The position numbers and the translations under genes were made by a program. The notes under the pieces were generated by a model that did not search any database, was not told where the DNA came from, and worked only from the letters and a program-made list of their open reading frames with translations. This document shows, in pieces, positions 23,529 through 32,351 of a DNA stretch of 64,000 nucleotides (the stretch's first letter is position 1; every line of letters starts with the position of its first letter). The DNA lies in NCBI RefSeq assembly GCF_036250695.1, contig NZ_CP109427.1:7502001-7566000 (forward strand), read 5' to 3'. This stretch comes from Streptomyces sp. NBC_01497 (GTDB taxonomy: Bacteria > Actinomycetota > Actinomycetes > Streptomycetales > Streptomycetaceae).

Positions 23529-25538
23529 GTGCGGGTCGCGATCGGAGTACTCGGGCCCGTACAGGCCTGGGACGAGGCGGGGCAGGAACTCGCCCTGAAG
23601 GGGCCGCGCCACCGCGCCGTGCTGGCCCGGCTGGTCGTGGCGCGCCGCCGTGTCGTCCCCGTGAACCGGCTGGTCGCCGATCTGTGGACGGAGCCGCCCC
23701 CTGATGCCGTGGGCGCGGTACGCACCTTCGTCGCGGCCCTGCGACGGGCACTCGAACCCGAACGGGCACCCCGCGAACGCCCCCGCCTCCTGGTCACCGA
23801 GGGTCCCGGCTACGCGCTGCGCGCCGAGCCGGAAACGGTCGACGCCTGGTCCTTCGAACGCGACGCCGAAGCCGCGGCGACACTGCCCCCCGGCCCGGCC
23901 GCGAAGCTCCTTGGTGAGGCGCTGGCCCGCTGGCGCGGACCCGCCTACGCCGACTTCGCGGACGAGCCGTGGACCCGTACCGAACGGGCGCGCCTCGCCG
24001 AACTGCGCCTCCAGGCGGTCGAGGCCGAGGCAGAGGCCCGGCTCGCGCTCGGCCTCGCGGCGGAGACGGTCCCCGGCCTCGACGCTCATGTGGCCGACCA
24101 CCCGTGGCGCGAACACGCGTGGGGTCTGCTCGCGCTCGCCCTGTACCGCAGCGGGCGGCAGGGCGACGCGCTCGCCGTGCTGCGGCGCGCCCGCGCCCTG
24201 CTGGCCCAGCGCCTCGGGATCGACCCGGGGCCCGCGCTGCGCCGGCTGGAACGCGACATCCTCGATCAGGCCGACCACCTCGGCCCCGGCCCCGGCGGGG
24301 TGGCGCAGCGTGTGTGGGCCGGCGCGTCCGCCGCGTACGACAAGGCTGTGGCGTCCGGCGCCCGGGTCCGCCTTGAGTCGACGGTGGGACTGCTGCGCGG
24401 TCTCGCGGTCACCGGCGGACCCGGGCTCGTCGCCGCCCGCGAGCACCGGCTCGCCGCTGCCCTCGCCGCCGAGGAACTGGGTGACGCGGAACTCGCGGCG
24501 CGCGTGATCGGCGCGTACGACGTGCCCGCCGTCTGGACCCGGGTCGACGACCCGCCTCAGGCCGCGGGGATCGTCGGCGTGGCCGAACGCACTCTCGCGG
24601 CGCTCCCGCCCGAGGGGTACGAGGCCGCTCGCGCCAGGCTCCTCACCACGATCGCCCTGGAGGCCCGGGGCGCCCCGCCGGCCGCCGAGCCCGGTCCGCT
24701 GCCCCGCGGCCGGCGGGCCGCTCTGGAGGCCGAACGGCTCGCCCGCTCCCTCGACGACCCGGCGCTGCTCGCCTTCGCCCTCAACGGCCGGTTCATGCAG
24801 AGTTTCCACCGCACCGGCCTCGCGTCCGACCGTGACGCGACCGGCGCGGAACTCGTCGAGCTGGCCGCCCGGCACGGCCTCGTCACCTACGAGGTGCTCG
24901 GTCACCTGATCCGGTGTCAAGCGCGGTCCGCACTCGGTGACTTCCCCGCCGCCGACCGGCACGCCGGGGCCACCGACAGCCTCGCGGAGCGCAACGAACT
25001 GCCGCTGGCGGGCGTGTTCACCCGCTGGTACCGGGTCCTGCGCCGTGCCGCCACGGGCGCCGACACACTGGCCGGAACCGAGGCCGCGTACCGGCGGGCC
25101 GCCCGGGTCCTGGACGGTGCGGGCATGCCGGGGCTCGAACAGGGCCTGCTCCCGCTCGCGTTGCTGTCCCTGCGCGTCGCACGCGGTCTGCCGGCGCCCA
25201 CCGATGCGAAGGACACCGCCTGGGGCCCCTACGCACCGTGGATCCTCCCGTTGGTGATCCTGGCGCGGGAGGGCGACGATGGCCGTGCCCCCGCCCGCGC
25301 GGCTCTGCGGGCCCTGCCCGACCCGCCCGGCGACCTGCTGACGGAGGCGATGTGGTGCCTGGCCGCCCGGGCGGCCGTGGACGCGGGCGACCGGCCCACG
25401 CTGCTGCGTGCCCGCGCCGCGCTCGCCCCGGCGTCCGGCGAACTCGCGGGCGCGGGCAGCGGGTTGCTCACCCTCGGTCCTGTCGACGTCTGGCTCGGCG
25501 TCATCGGGGCCGCCCTCGAAGGACCATCCGGCCGGTAG
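23529..25538 (+). CDS. BTAD-domain (SARP/AfsR-like) transcriptional regulator
   Basis: A 669-residue protein. Residues 1-90 form an OmpR-type winged helix (IGVLGPVQAWDEAGQEL, RHRAVLARLVVARRRVV, VNRLVADLWTEPPP, TFVAALRRALE). Residues about 95-245 are the bacterial transcriptional activation domain (FERDAEAAATL, AELRLQAVEAEAEARLALG, WREHAWGLLALALYRSGRQGDAL, LGIDPGPALRRLERDIL). The rest is helical and TPR-like, with no P-loop, so it is not a full AfsR ATPase. GTG 23529 is chosen because similarity begins there. Such regulators often control a neighbouring gene, here the divergent hydrolase. Confidence 0.85.
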   Translation: MRVAIGVLGPVQAWDEAGQELALKGPRHRAVLARLVVARRRVVPVNRLVADLWTEPPPDAVGAVRTFVAALRRALEPERAPRERPRLLVTEGPGYALRAEPETVDAWSFERDAEAAATLPPGPAAKLLGEALARWRGPAYADFADEPWTRTERARLAELRLQAVEAEAEARLALGLAAETVPGLDAHVADHPWREHAWGLLALALYRSGRQGDALAVLRRARALLAQRLGIDPGPALRRLERDILDQADHLGPGPGGVAQRVWAGASAAYDKAVASGARVRLESTVGLLRGLAVTGGPGLVAAREHRLAAALAAEELGDAELAARVIGAYDVPAVWTRVDDPPQAAGIVGVAERTLAALPPEGYEAARARLLTTIALEARGAPPAAEPGPLPRGRRAALEAERLARSLDDPALLAFALNGRFMQSFHRTGLASDRDATGAELVELAARHGLVTYEVLGHLIRCQARSALGDFPAADRHAGATDSLAERNELPLAGVFTRWYRVLRRAATGADTLAGTEAAYRRAARVLDGAGMPGLEQGLLPLALLSLRVARGLPAPTDAKDTAWGPYAPWILPLVILAREGDDGRAPARAALRALPDPPGDLLTEAMWCLAARAAVDAGDRPTLLRARAALAPASGELAGAGSGLLTLGPVDVWLGVIGAALEGPSGR

Positions 25539-25707
25539 CGCGTCCGCCCGGCACCGTCAGGGGCTGTACGGCCGTACGGCGTTGTGGGTCTGCGTCCGTA
25601 CGGCGCTGTGATCCTGCGTACGCAGGGCCCGTCGGGTGCCCGGACCCGCGACGGCCGTGACGGTGCTGAGCCGGGTGTCCCCGTTCCGGGGGCGGGGCCG
25701 GGTCCGC

Positions 25708-26790
25708 TCAGTAGCGGGTGGGGCTCTCCGCCAGCGGCGGGTAGACAGTGGTCCGCACGCCGTCGACGGTCGCCCCCGCGTACTGGAGCATCGCGCCGAC
25801 CTGCCGGTTGAGAGCGGCGGGGAAGTTCAGCGCGGGCTCCGAGACGGCGTCCAGGGTGGCGCGCTGGGACTCGGTCAACCGTACCGTGAGACCCGCCAGG
25901 TTCGCCTCCAGGTGCGTGACGCTGCGCGGCCCGATCAAGGTGGAGGTGACGCCGGGCCTGCCCTGGACCCAGGCGAGCGCGACGGCCGCCGGGCTCGCCC
26001 CGGCCTCCTCGGCGACGGCGCCGAGCGCGTCGATCACGGTGTACTGGGCCTCGCTCGGTTCGCCGAGGATCCGCGCTCGGCGGGTGTCCGCGGGAATCCC
26101 GCCCGTGCGCGTGTACTTGCCGGACAGGTAGCCGCTCTTGAGGGGGCTCCACGGCAGCATTCCCATGCCGGCGTCGCGCGCCAGCGGGATCAGCTCGCCC
26201 TCGATGGTCCGCTCCAGCAGCGAGTACTCCATCTGGAGCGCGGTGAGCGGGGTCCAGCCGCGCAGCAGGGCCGTCGTGTGGGCCTTCGAGGTGAACCAGG
26301 CGGGCGTGTCGGAGAACCCCACGTAGCGGATCTTCCCCGCCGTCACCAGGTCGTCCAGTGTGCGCAGCGTCTCCTCGACGGGTGTCGATCCGTCGTGGTT
26401 GTGCAGCCAGTACAGGTCGATGTAGTCGGTACCCAGGCGCCGCAGCGACGCCTCCAGTTGGGCGACGACCGCCTTGCGTCCGGCGCCGCCGCCGTTGGGG
26501 TCGCCCACGTGCAGGTTGCCGAAGAACTTGGTCGCGAGGACGACTCGGTCGCGCAGTCCCGGCTGACCGGCGAGGAAGTCGCCGAGGATCTTCTCCGAGT
26601 GACCGTTGCTGTACAGGTTGGCGGTGTCGACGAAGTTCCCACCGTGGTCGAGGTAGGTCCGCAGGATCCGTTCCGACTCGGCGACGTCGCAACCGTTCCC
26701 GCCGTCCTCGCCGAAGTTCATCGCCCCCAGGCAGAACGGGCTCACCCGGAGACCGGAACGGCCGAGGCTCACATAGGAATCGAGTGTCAT
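25708..26790 (-). CDS. aldo/keto reductase
   Basis: A 360-residue NADPH-dependent oxidoreductase of the AKR superfamily: LGRSGLRVSPFCLGAMNFGE, the catalytic Asp/Tyr region FVDTANLYSNGHSEKILG, Lys in VVLATKF, and a His in DLYWLHNHDGSTP. The cofactor-binding end is STLIGPRSVTHLEANL. It reduces aldehydes or ketones; the natural substrate is unknown. ATG 26790 has GGGAG upstream. It is divergent from an AraC regulator, the common pairing for aldehyde-responsive AKR genes. Confidence 0.88.
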   Translation of the reverse strand: MTLDSYVSLGRSGLRVSPFCLGAMNFGEDGGNGCDVAESERILRTYLDHGGNFVDTANLYSNGHSEKILGDFLAGQPGLRDRVVLATKFFGNLHVGDPNGGGAGRKAVVAQLEASLRRLGTDYIDLYWLHNHDGSTPVEETLRTLDDLVTAGKIRYVGFSDTPAWFTSKAHTTALLRGWTPLTALQMEYSLLERTIEGELIPLARDAGMGMLPWSPLKSGYLSGKYTRTGGIPADTRRARILGEPSEAQYTVIDALGAVAEEAGASPAAVALAWVQGRPGVTSTLIGPRSVTHLEANLAGLTVRLTESQRATLDAVSEPALNFPAALNRQVGAMLQYAGATVDGVRTTVYPPLAESPTRY

Positions 26791-26879
26791 TTTTCCGCTC
26801 CCGCGACAGATGGGATGTGCTGGTGTCTTCGAGTAAACCCGCACGACCTGCGATGACGTGAGACCGATCCTGCCGCACT

Positions 26880-26929
26880 CTTGCACGATCCTGGCGGCTT
26901 CGCCCGACGGCCGCCCTTGCCGTGCAAGG
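26880..26929. promoter_or_regulatory. inverted-repeat operator candidates before the AraC gene
   Basis: CTTGCACG at 26880-26887 and CGTGCAAG at 26921-26928 are exact reverse complements 41 bp apart, about four helical turns. The right arm also lies in a tighter dyad, CCTTGC-CGT-GCAAGG, at 26915-26929. The site overlaps the GTG at 26922, which favours a later translation start for AraC. Confidence 0.5.
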
Positions 26930-26951
26930 TCCCCGGTGGTTGGATCGAAGG

Positions 26952-27920
26952 GTGTCCCACCCCGACCCGGGGTCCTCCGGTGGACCCCCTTGCCTCGACG
27001 AGCTCCGCGAACTGATCACCTCGTACGTCCGGCGGCCGGGCCGCGCCCCTGCCGGCGTGCTGCTGTCGTGCGTGGAGGAATCCGGCCCCCCGGCCTCGTC
27101 GGTCGCGGAACCCGTCCTCGCCGTGGTCGCGCAGGGCGCGAAGCGGCTGACGGTCGGTGACCGTATCCACGACTACGGGGCCGGCCAGTACCTGGTCGTC
27201 TCGGTCGGCCTGCCGGTGACCGGCCACTACACGCGCGCCACCCCCGAGCGGCCCTTCCTCGGATTCGGGCTCACCCTCCGGCCCGCCGCCATCGCCTCGC
27301 TCCTGCTGGAGGCGGGGCCGGCCGGGTACGCGGGGGAAAGCAGCGGACCGGCGGGCGGGGACGGGACGCGCACCCCGCCGGGCATCGCGGTCGGGGACGT
27401 CTCCCGCGACCTGCTCGACGCGGTGGTGCGGATGCTCCGGCTGCTGGGCCGGCCCGGCGACGCGCCCGTCCTCGCGCCGATGATCGAGCGGGAGATCCTC
27501 TGGCGCCTCGTCACGGGACCGCAGGGCGCCCTCGTCCGCCAGATCGGCCTCGCCGACAGCCGGCTGTCCCACGTCGGCCGGGCGATCCGCACGCTGCGGG
27601 AGCGCTTCGCCGACGCGCTCCGCGTGGACGACCTGGCCCGGATGTCGGGCATGAGTACGTCCGCGTTCCACCGGCACTTCCGTGCCGTCACCGCGATGAC
27701 GCCCATCCAGTACCAGAAGAACATCCGCCTCCAGGAGGCGCGCCTGCTGCTCGTCGGCGGGCCGCGGGACGTGGCGTCCGTCGGGTTCGCGGTCGGGTAC
27801 GACAGCGCGTCGCAGTTCAGTCGCGAGTACCGCAGGCACTTCGGGGTGCCACCGGGCCAGGACGCCGTTCGCCTGCGGGAGTTGGCCGGCAGCGCGGCGA
27901 CCGGCGCGGCCCCGCTCTGA
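26952..27920 (+). CDS. AraC family transcriptional regulator
   Basis: About 322 residues. An N-terminal AraC_N cupin-like domain (VLAVVAQGAKRLTVGDRIHDYGAG, YLVVSVGLPVTGHYTRA) is followed by two helix-turn-helix motifs at the C-terminus (VDDLARMSGMSTSAFHRHF, then DVASVGFAVGYDSASQFSREYRRHFG). The start is uncertain: GTG 26922, TTG 26940 (AAGG 10 bp upstream) and GTG 26952 are in frame. Dyads overlapping 26922 argue against the first. It is divergent from the aldo/keto reductase gene and probably activates it. Confidence 0.87.
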   Translation: MSHPDPGSSGGPPCLDELRELITSYVRRPGRAPAGVLLSCVEESGPPASSVAEPVLAVVAQGAKRLTVGDRIHDYGAGQYLVVSVGLPVTGHYTRATPERPFLGFGLTLRPAAIASLLLEAGPAGYAGESSGPAGGDGTRTPPGIAVGDVSRDLLDAVVRMLRLLGRPGDAPVLAPMIEREILWRLVTGPQGALVRQIGLADSRLSHVGRAIRTLRERFADALRVDDLARMSGMSTSAFHRHFRAVTAMTPIQYQKNIRLQEARLLLVGGPRDVASVGFAVGYDSASQFSREYRRHFGVPPGQDAVRLRELAGSAATGAAPL

Positions 27921-28158
27921 GATCCGGCCGCGGTGCGCGTCGCCTCTGCCGCGCCCAGGTCGAGTCCGGGCCCCGCGCCCAAGGTGGGTGCGGGCCCGGA
28001 CTGCGGAAGGCCCCGGCCGCGGGCGGTGCGGGTCCCCGCGCCGTCGTCGCCGAAGCGTCCTCAGGGGGACGTCAGTTGCCCGCCCGCGTCCCGTGGCGAA
28101 GAAGAGTCGTTCACCGCAGGGGGAGCGGCGGCTCCCGGGGGTCTGCCCGCGGCCGTCC

Positions 28159-28587
28159 TCAGCCCGTGTCGGGGCGTGAGCCCCGCGCGCCCCGGGGACC
28201 GCGCGCGGTGTGCTGCGCGCCGGACCCGTGCGTGCTCGCCTCCTGCCGCTCGGGGGCGGCGGACACGGTCAGATGGGCCAGGGTCCCGGTGATCTCCAGC
28301 ATGCGCTGGAGCGGCGGCCGGCGGTTGTCCAGGTGCAGCGCGACGCCGGCTGCCGTCGTCAGGCGGCGGGACATCAGCAGCACGGACAGGCCGGTCGAGT
28401 CGCAGGCCGTCAGCTCCCCGCAGTCCAGGCGCAGTCCGTCGGGCCCGATACCGGGCAGGTGTGCGCGCACCGCGTCCAGCAGTTCGCCCGCGCTCTCGTA
28501 GTCCAGCTCCCCGGCCAGCCGCAGGAGGACCCCGCGCTGCGTCCGCTCCGCGCTGATGGTGAGGACGGGGTACGGAAATGTTGTCAT
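28159..28587 (-). CDS. STAS domain protein, anti-sigma factor antagonist
   Basis: A 142-residue RsbV-like protein. The STAS domain (residues 5-105) has GVLLRLAGELDYESAGELLDAV and the phospho-acceptor site LTACDSTGLSVLLM, with Ser in the conserved DSTG. The last 35 residues are a low-complexity tail. Its ATG overlaps the stop of the B12-binding protein gene by 4 bp, so the two are made together. When dephosphorylated by the PP2C protein of this operon it would bind an anti-sigma kinase and release a sigma factor. This is inferred from the family. Confidence 0.87.
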   Translation of the reverse strand: MTTFPYPVLTISAERTQRGVLLRLAGELDYESAGELLDAVRAHLPGIGPDGLRLDCGELTACDSTGLSVLLMSRRLTTAAGVALHLDNRRPPLQRMLEITGTLAHLTVSAAPERQEASTHGSGAQHTARGPRGARGSRPDTG

Positions 28588-29735
28588 GCCTGCTCCCCGG
28601 TGCCGTTCAGTGTGCTGTGTGCGTGTGTCAGGAGGCCGACCGAGCGGGGGAAGTCCGTCAGCCGGCGGGCCAGGATGTCGAGGGCCTGCCCGAGCGAGGC
28701 GGTCGGTACCCGGCGCGCCGTGAGGATCTCCGCCGTCCAGGCGACGAAGTCCGTGAACAGCCGCGCGTCGTCCACGTACAGGGCGCTCGCCAGGAACTCC
28801 ACGACGTGGGCGATGTCCTCGGCCGTGTGCTGGTGCTGTGCCTCCGTGTAGGCGCGCATCGCGGGGAAGCGCTCGGTGAGGTCGGACAGCACCTCCTTCA
28901 CCAGCTCGGGGGCCGACCGTGACACCAGCGTGTACTCCTGGTCCGCGAGGTGCGGCAGGTCGTCCAGGGGCTGGTGCGCGGAGCCGGGGGAGGGGCGTCG
29001 CAGGCCCCGCGCCAGCAGGTCGGCGGCGGCGCGCGCGTCAGGGGCCCAGGCGTCGGCGCCGAACGCCCTCGCGTAGCGCCCGTCGGCGCCGAAGGCGGCG
29101 CCGCCCGCGAGCACGGGGGTCCCGGCGGCCCGGCACGCCGCGATCGCGGCGTGCGCCGTGGGCAGCCGGGTCGCGAGCGAGGAGGACAGCGCGACCACGT
29201 CGGGCGCGCTCCGGTGCAGATGCGCCACGAGATGCGGCGACGGGACCTGCCCGCCGAGGAACTCGACCTGCCAGCCGCGCAGTCGCAGGACCTCGGTGAG
29301 CAGCCGGGCCGGCAGCGCGTGCCACTCGCCGTCGACGCATGCCACCGCGACCCGTCCGAGCCCCGGCTCCGGCCGGGCCCCCGCACGGTGGGCCAGCGCG
29401 CCGATGACCCGGTCGTTGATGGCGCTGGCCGCGTGTTCCGCCGCCACACTCAGCCGGTTCGCCGCCCATTCGGTGCCGACGTGGCGCTGTACCGGCGCGA
29501 CCACGTCGAGCAGTACCGATTCCGCGGATATGCCCTCATCCAGCGCGGCGAACACGGTCGCGGCCGCGGCGAACTCGTCGCCGGCGCACACCGCGTCCCA
29601 CAGTCGCTCACGCCACACGGCCGCGCCCCCGCGGGACCCGGTCCCGGTCGCGGACCGGTCGGGGGCCCGGGTGTTCGTGAGGTCCCCCGCCCGGGGGACC
29701 GGAGAGGCCGCCGAGGCGGCCGGTGTGGACGTCAT
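28584..29735 (-). CDS. B12-binding photoreceptor-like protein with C-terminal helical (pseudo-globin-like) domain
   Basis: 383 residues. Residues 40-115 form a helical bundle with the signature W90-x9-E100-H101, the motif that caps the upper face of adenosylcobalamin in CarH-type light sensors. Residues 125-245 form the Rossmann-like cobalamin domain with E137-W-H139 at the place of the E/DxHxxG lower-ligand motif (last Gly is Pro142), then GWQVEFLGGQVPSPHLV. Residues 265-375 are a separate helical domain (ERFPAMRAYTEAQHQHTAED, IAHVVEFLASALYVDDARLF) resembling the bilin-binding pseudo-globin part of photocobilins. There is no DNA-binding domain. It overlaps the PP2C and STAS genes by 4 bp each, so it probably adjusts phosphatase or STAS activity in response to light. 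B12 and bilin binding are inferred. Confidence 0.82.
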   Translation of the reverse strand: MTSTPAASAASPVPRAGDLTNTRAPDRSATGTGSRGGAAVWRERLWDAVCAGDEFAAAATVFAALDEGISAESVLLDVVAPVQRHVGTEWAANRLSVAAEHAASAINDRVIGALAHRAGARPEPGLGRVAVACVDGEWHALPARLLTEVLRLRGWQVEFLGGQVPSPHLVAHLHRSAPDVVALSSSLATRLPTAHAAIAACRAAGTPVLAGGAAFGADGRYARAFGADAWAPDARAAADLLARGLRRPSPGSAHQPLDDLPHLADQEYTLVSRSAPELVKEVLSDLTERFPAMRAYTEAQHQHTAEDIAHVVEFLASALYVDDARLFTDFVAWTAEILTARRVPTASLGQALDILARRLTDFPRSVGLLTHAHSTLNGTGEQA

Positions 29736-31438
29736 GCGGTGAACCTGCCCCGCGTGTGGCCGTTCACCGCACTCAGATGCGTCGTCCGTGGTGCGGTGAT
29801 CGCGACGACGGCCATGTCGTCGTGCCGTCCCGCGCCGACCCACTGCGACGCCAGCATCTGGACCCGCTCCACCACGGCCTCGGCCGGCAGGCCCGCACAC
29901 TCCGCGAGTGCCCTGCGCAGGCGGTGCTCCCCGAACAGGTCGCCGCCCAGCGGCCCGCCCCGTGCCTCCGTGATGCCGTCCGTGAACAGCAGGCACGTCT
30001 CGCCCGCCGCCAGGTCGGCCGTGACCGTCCGGGACGTGACCTCGGGCAGCACACCGATCAGCGACCCCCGTGTGGCGGTCTCCTCGACCCGGCCGTCCGC
30101 GCGGACGATGAGCGGGGCCAGGTGCCCCGCGCTCGTCAGCCGCAGCCGTACGGTCCCGGCGAACCGGCTCACCGAGGCGAGCACCATCGTCGCGAAGCGG
30201 GTGTGGTGGGAGTTGACGAGGGCGCCGTTGAGGAGGTCGAGCACCCGCTGGTGATCGCCCGCCATCGGCAGCAGCGCCTGCACGGTGTTACGGATCTTGC
30301 CCGTGAGCACCGCGGCCTCCAGGCCCTTGCCGCACACGTCACCGAGGACCACCAGCGACTCGGCGTCCGCGTCGTCGCCCGGGTGCACGTCGTAGAAGTC
30401 GCCGCCCGCGTGTTCGCCGGCGCCCGCGGCCCGGTAGCCGCCCGCGAACTCCACACCGTGCACCTGGTGCAGCCGGGGCGGCAGAAGGTCTCGCATCAGC
30501 GTCTCGGTGATGCTGGACTGCTCCGCGTACAGCCGCGCCGCGGACAGGGCGGCCCCGGCGCGCGCGGCGAACAGCCGCGCGAAGATCTCCTCGCTCTGGT
30601 GGAACCCCTGCCGGTCGCCGTGGCGCAGCAGGATGATCGCGCCGGCCGGCACCCCGTGCCCGGGCAGTGGGGTGACCAGGACCGAGCCGGCCGGACCGGT
30701 GAAACCGGCCGGAACGGCCCAGGCGGGCAGTTGCGCGGGGTCGATCCACCGCGACGGCACCGGCGGGAAGCCCTGCAACGCCTCGTCCAGGCCCGGCACC
30801 TCGGCCGGGTCCGCGGCCAGGCTCCCCCGGGTCAGGGCGCCGTCGGGGCCCGCGTAGGCCACGGCGCGGGGGCCGGCGGACGGGACGACGACCACGGCCG
30901 CGTCGGCCAGGTGACGCGCGGCGAGTTCGGCGGTCACCTCCATGCAGCGGTCCACGTTCAGGGAGGCGAGCAGTGAACTCGACGCCTCGGCGAGGAACGC
31001 CGTGCGCTTCTGCTCGGTGCGCAGGGCCTCCTCCGCCAGCCGCCGGTCCGTGTCGTCGACGAGCCACCACACGACGTCGCCCGCGTCGACGGGTGTGGGG
31101 TGCGCCTCGAAGGTGCGGCCGTCCACCTCGCCGTGCACAGGCGCCGGCCGGGGGAGCCCCTCCGTCACGCCGAAGTGCGCCTCGGTCAGCCAGGCGGGGG
31201 CCACCTCGGCCAGCGGCGTGCGGGGCCGCGCCGACGGGAAGAGCGCCGCGGCGGCGGCGTTGAGGTCGATCACGGTGCCCGCGGCGTCGGCCAGCAGGAC
31301 GGGGTAAGGAGCGTCGGCCCAGGCCGCGCGCAGTGTGATCCGGGCGCTGCGGGGCTCGGCCGTAAGGCCCTCGGAAGTCTCCACGATCAACGGCTCGCGC
31401 GATGCGGGCCCCACCACCCTTCCCATGGGACAGATCAT
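29732..31438 (-). CDS. PAS-GAF-PP2C (RsbU-type) protein phosphatase
   Basis: About 568 residues. A PAS-like domain (about residues 20-115: LRAAWADAPYPVLLADAAGTVIDLN, WWLVDDTDRRLAEEAL) precedes a GAF domain (125-295) and a PP2C/SpoIIE phosphatase (310-550) with GGDFYDVHPGDDAD, VLGDVCGKGLEAA, LLFTDGITEARGG and GRHDDMAVVAI. The start is uncertain: ATG 31438, ATG 31426 and an upstream ATG 31495 are in frame, but codons before 31438 lack the usual G/C third base. Its stop overlaps the start of the B12-binding gene. It should dephosphorylate the STAS protein encoded last in the operon. Confidence 0.88.
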   Translation of the reverse strand: MICPMGRVVGPASREPLIVETSEGLTAEPRSARITLRAAWADAPYPVLLADAAGTVIDLNAAAAALFPSARPRTPLAEVAPAWLTEAHFGVTEGLPRPAPVHGEVDGRTFEAHPTPVDAGDVVWWLVDDTDRRLAEEALRTEQKRTAFLAEASSSLLASLNVDRCMEVTAELAARHLADAAVVVVPSAGPRAVAYAGPDGALTRGSLAADPAEVPGLDEALQGFPPVPSRWIDPAQLPAWAVPAGFTGPAGSVLVTPLPGHGVPAGAIILLRHGDRQGFHQSEEIFARLFAARAGAALSAARLYAEQSSITETLMRDLLPPRLHQVHGVEFAGGYRAAGAGEHAGGDFYDVHPGDDADAESLVVLGDVCGKGLEAAVLTGKIRNTVQALLPMAGDHQRVLDLLNGALVNSHHTRFATMVLASVSRFAGTVRLRLTSAGHLAPLIVRADGRVEETATRGSLIGVLPEVTSRTVTADLAAGETCLLFTDGITEARGGPLGGDLFGEHRLRRALAECAGLPAEAVVERVQMLASQWVGAGRHDDMAVVAITAPRTTHLSAVNGHTRGRFTA

Positions 31439-31788
31439 TTCCAGTCGACAACCTTCCCGCAGACAGGAGGGTGAAGCAATCTTCGGCACATCCATGCGGA
31501 GATGGGTGTGATGAGGAAAGTGTCAGAAATACCCCCTATGGGGTAATGAGGGGGTTTGGTGATGAGGCCGGCCGCGAGGAGCCGCCGGCGGATCTGCCGG
31601 GTGGGAGCGGTCCGACGCCGCCCTTCCCCGCGTGCTCAGCGGCCGAGAGCCGCGGAGCGCGCCGAACCCGGCGAGGAGGACGGCGCGACGGGCCGTTGGA
31701 GGCCCCCGGCGATGCGCCGGTGATCCGCCGGCACGGATGCAGGTTGATCCGGCCCGTGCCCGATCGTGGCGGGGTCAGGGGTCGGGGG
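31439..31788. other. promoter region of the B12/PP2C/STAS operon
   Basis: 350 bp without a gene, between the HATPase gene and the PP2C gene on the same strand. The part at 31490-31560 is clearly less GC-rich and contains a 16-bp dyad and a GGGTAT box (separate entry). Confidence 0.55.
31529..31545 (-). promoter_or_regulatory. dyad with SigB-class -10-like GGGTAT
   Basis: TACCCC-CTAT-GGGGTA at 31530-31545 is a perfect inverted repeat. Read on the minus strand, positions 31534-31529 spell GGGTAT, the -10 element of Streptomyces SigB-like promoters. No matching GTTT -35 is seen at the normal distance, so either a partial promoter or an operator is possible. Confidence 0.4.
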
Positions 31789-32214
31789 TCAGGGCGCGGG
31801 GCGCAGCGGCATCACCGCGCGGACGGTCTTGCCGGTCGCGGTCACGACCACGTCGGGCGTCCCCGCGAGCCGGCACACCAGGGGCCAGCCGTAGCCGCCC
31901 GCCGCGAAGTCCTCCCGCCGGGGACGGGCCGTGGGGATGCGCGTGCTCGCGTCGGCGACGACGAGCACCAGCGCGCCGTCCACGACGCTCGCGGAGAAGC
32001 CCGTCACGCCGCCGCCGTGGCGCAGCGCGTTGGTGACGAGCTCGGAGGTGAGCAGGAGCGCGTCGGCGAGCACCGTCTCGTGCGCGGCGTCCTTCGCCAC
32101 CAGCCCCTCCCGCAGCAGCAGGGCGTGGACCACACGGCGGGCCTCCGCCGCTCTGGTCGGGACACCGGCGCCGTACGTGCCCCAAGCCCCGTCGCTCCCC
32201 GTCGCGTAGGTCAC
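31789..32214 (-). CDS. HATPase-domain anti-sigma kinase-like protein
   Basis: A 141-residue protein from GTG 32214 (GGTGGGA upstream). It matches the RsbW/SpoIIAB-type ATPase fold: AEARRVVHALLLREG, then the N-box ELVTNALRHGGG, LVLVVADAS and GKTVRAVMPL. The ATP-lid glycine motif reads AAGGYGWPLV instead of the usual GRGL, so ATP binding may be weakened. Such proteins bind sigma factors or phosphorylate STAS proteins. It lies between a STAS gene and the photoreceptor operon on the same strand, so it could be the kinase of that circuit. Confidence 0.8.
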   Translation of the reverse strand: MTYATGSDGAWGTYGAGVPTRAAEARRVVHALLLREGLVAKDAAHETVLADALLLTSELVTNALRHGGGVTGFSASVVDGALVLVVADASTRIPTARPRREDFAAGGYGWPLVCRLAGTPDVVVTATGKTVRAVMPLRPAP

Positions 32215-32351
32215 TGCGTCCCACCTCGTCCCAGCCGCGCGCGAATACGTCCTGTCACCACTTGCGGCACCAGTCGTCCCTCTGTCGTGGTGTGCCCCGG
32301 AACGGGCCCCGCGAAAGCCGTGCGTCGCTTCGCAGGTCGGGCCCGTCGCGT

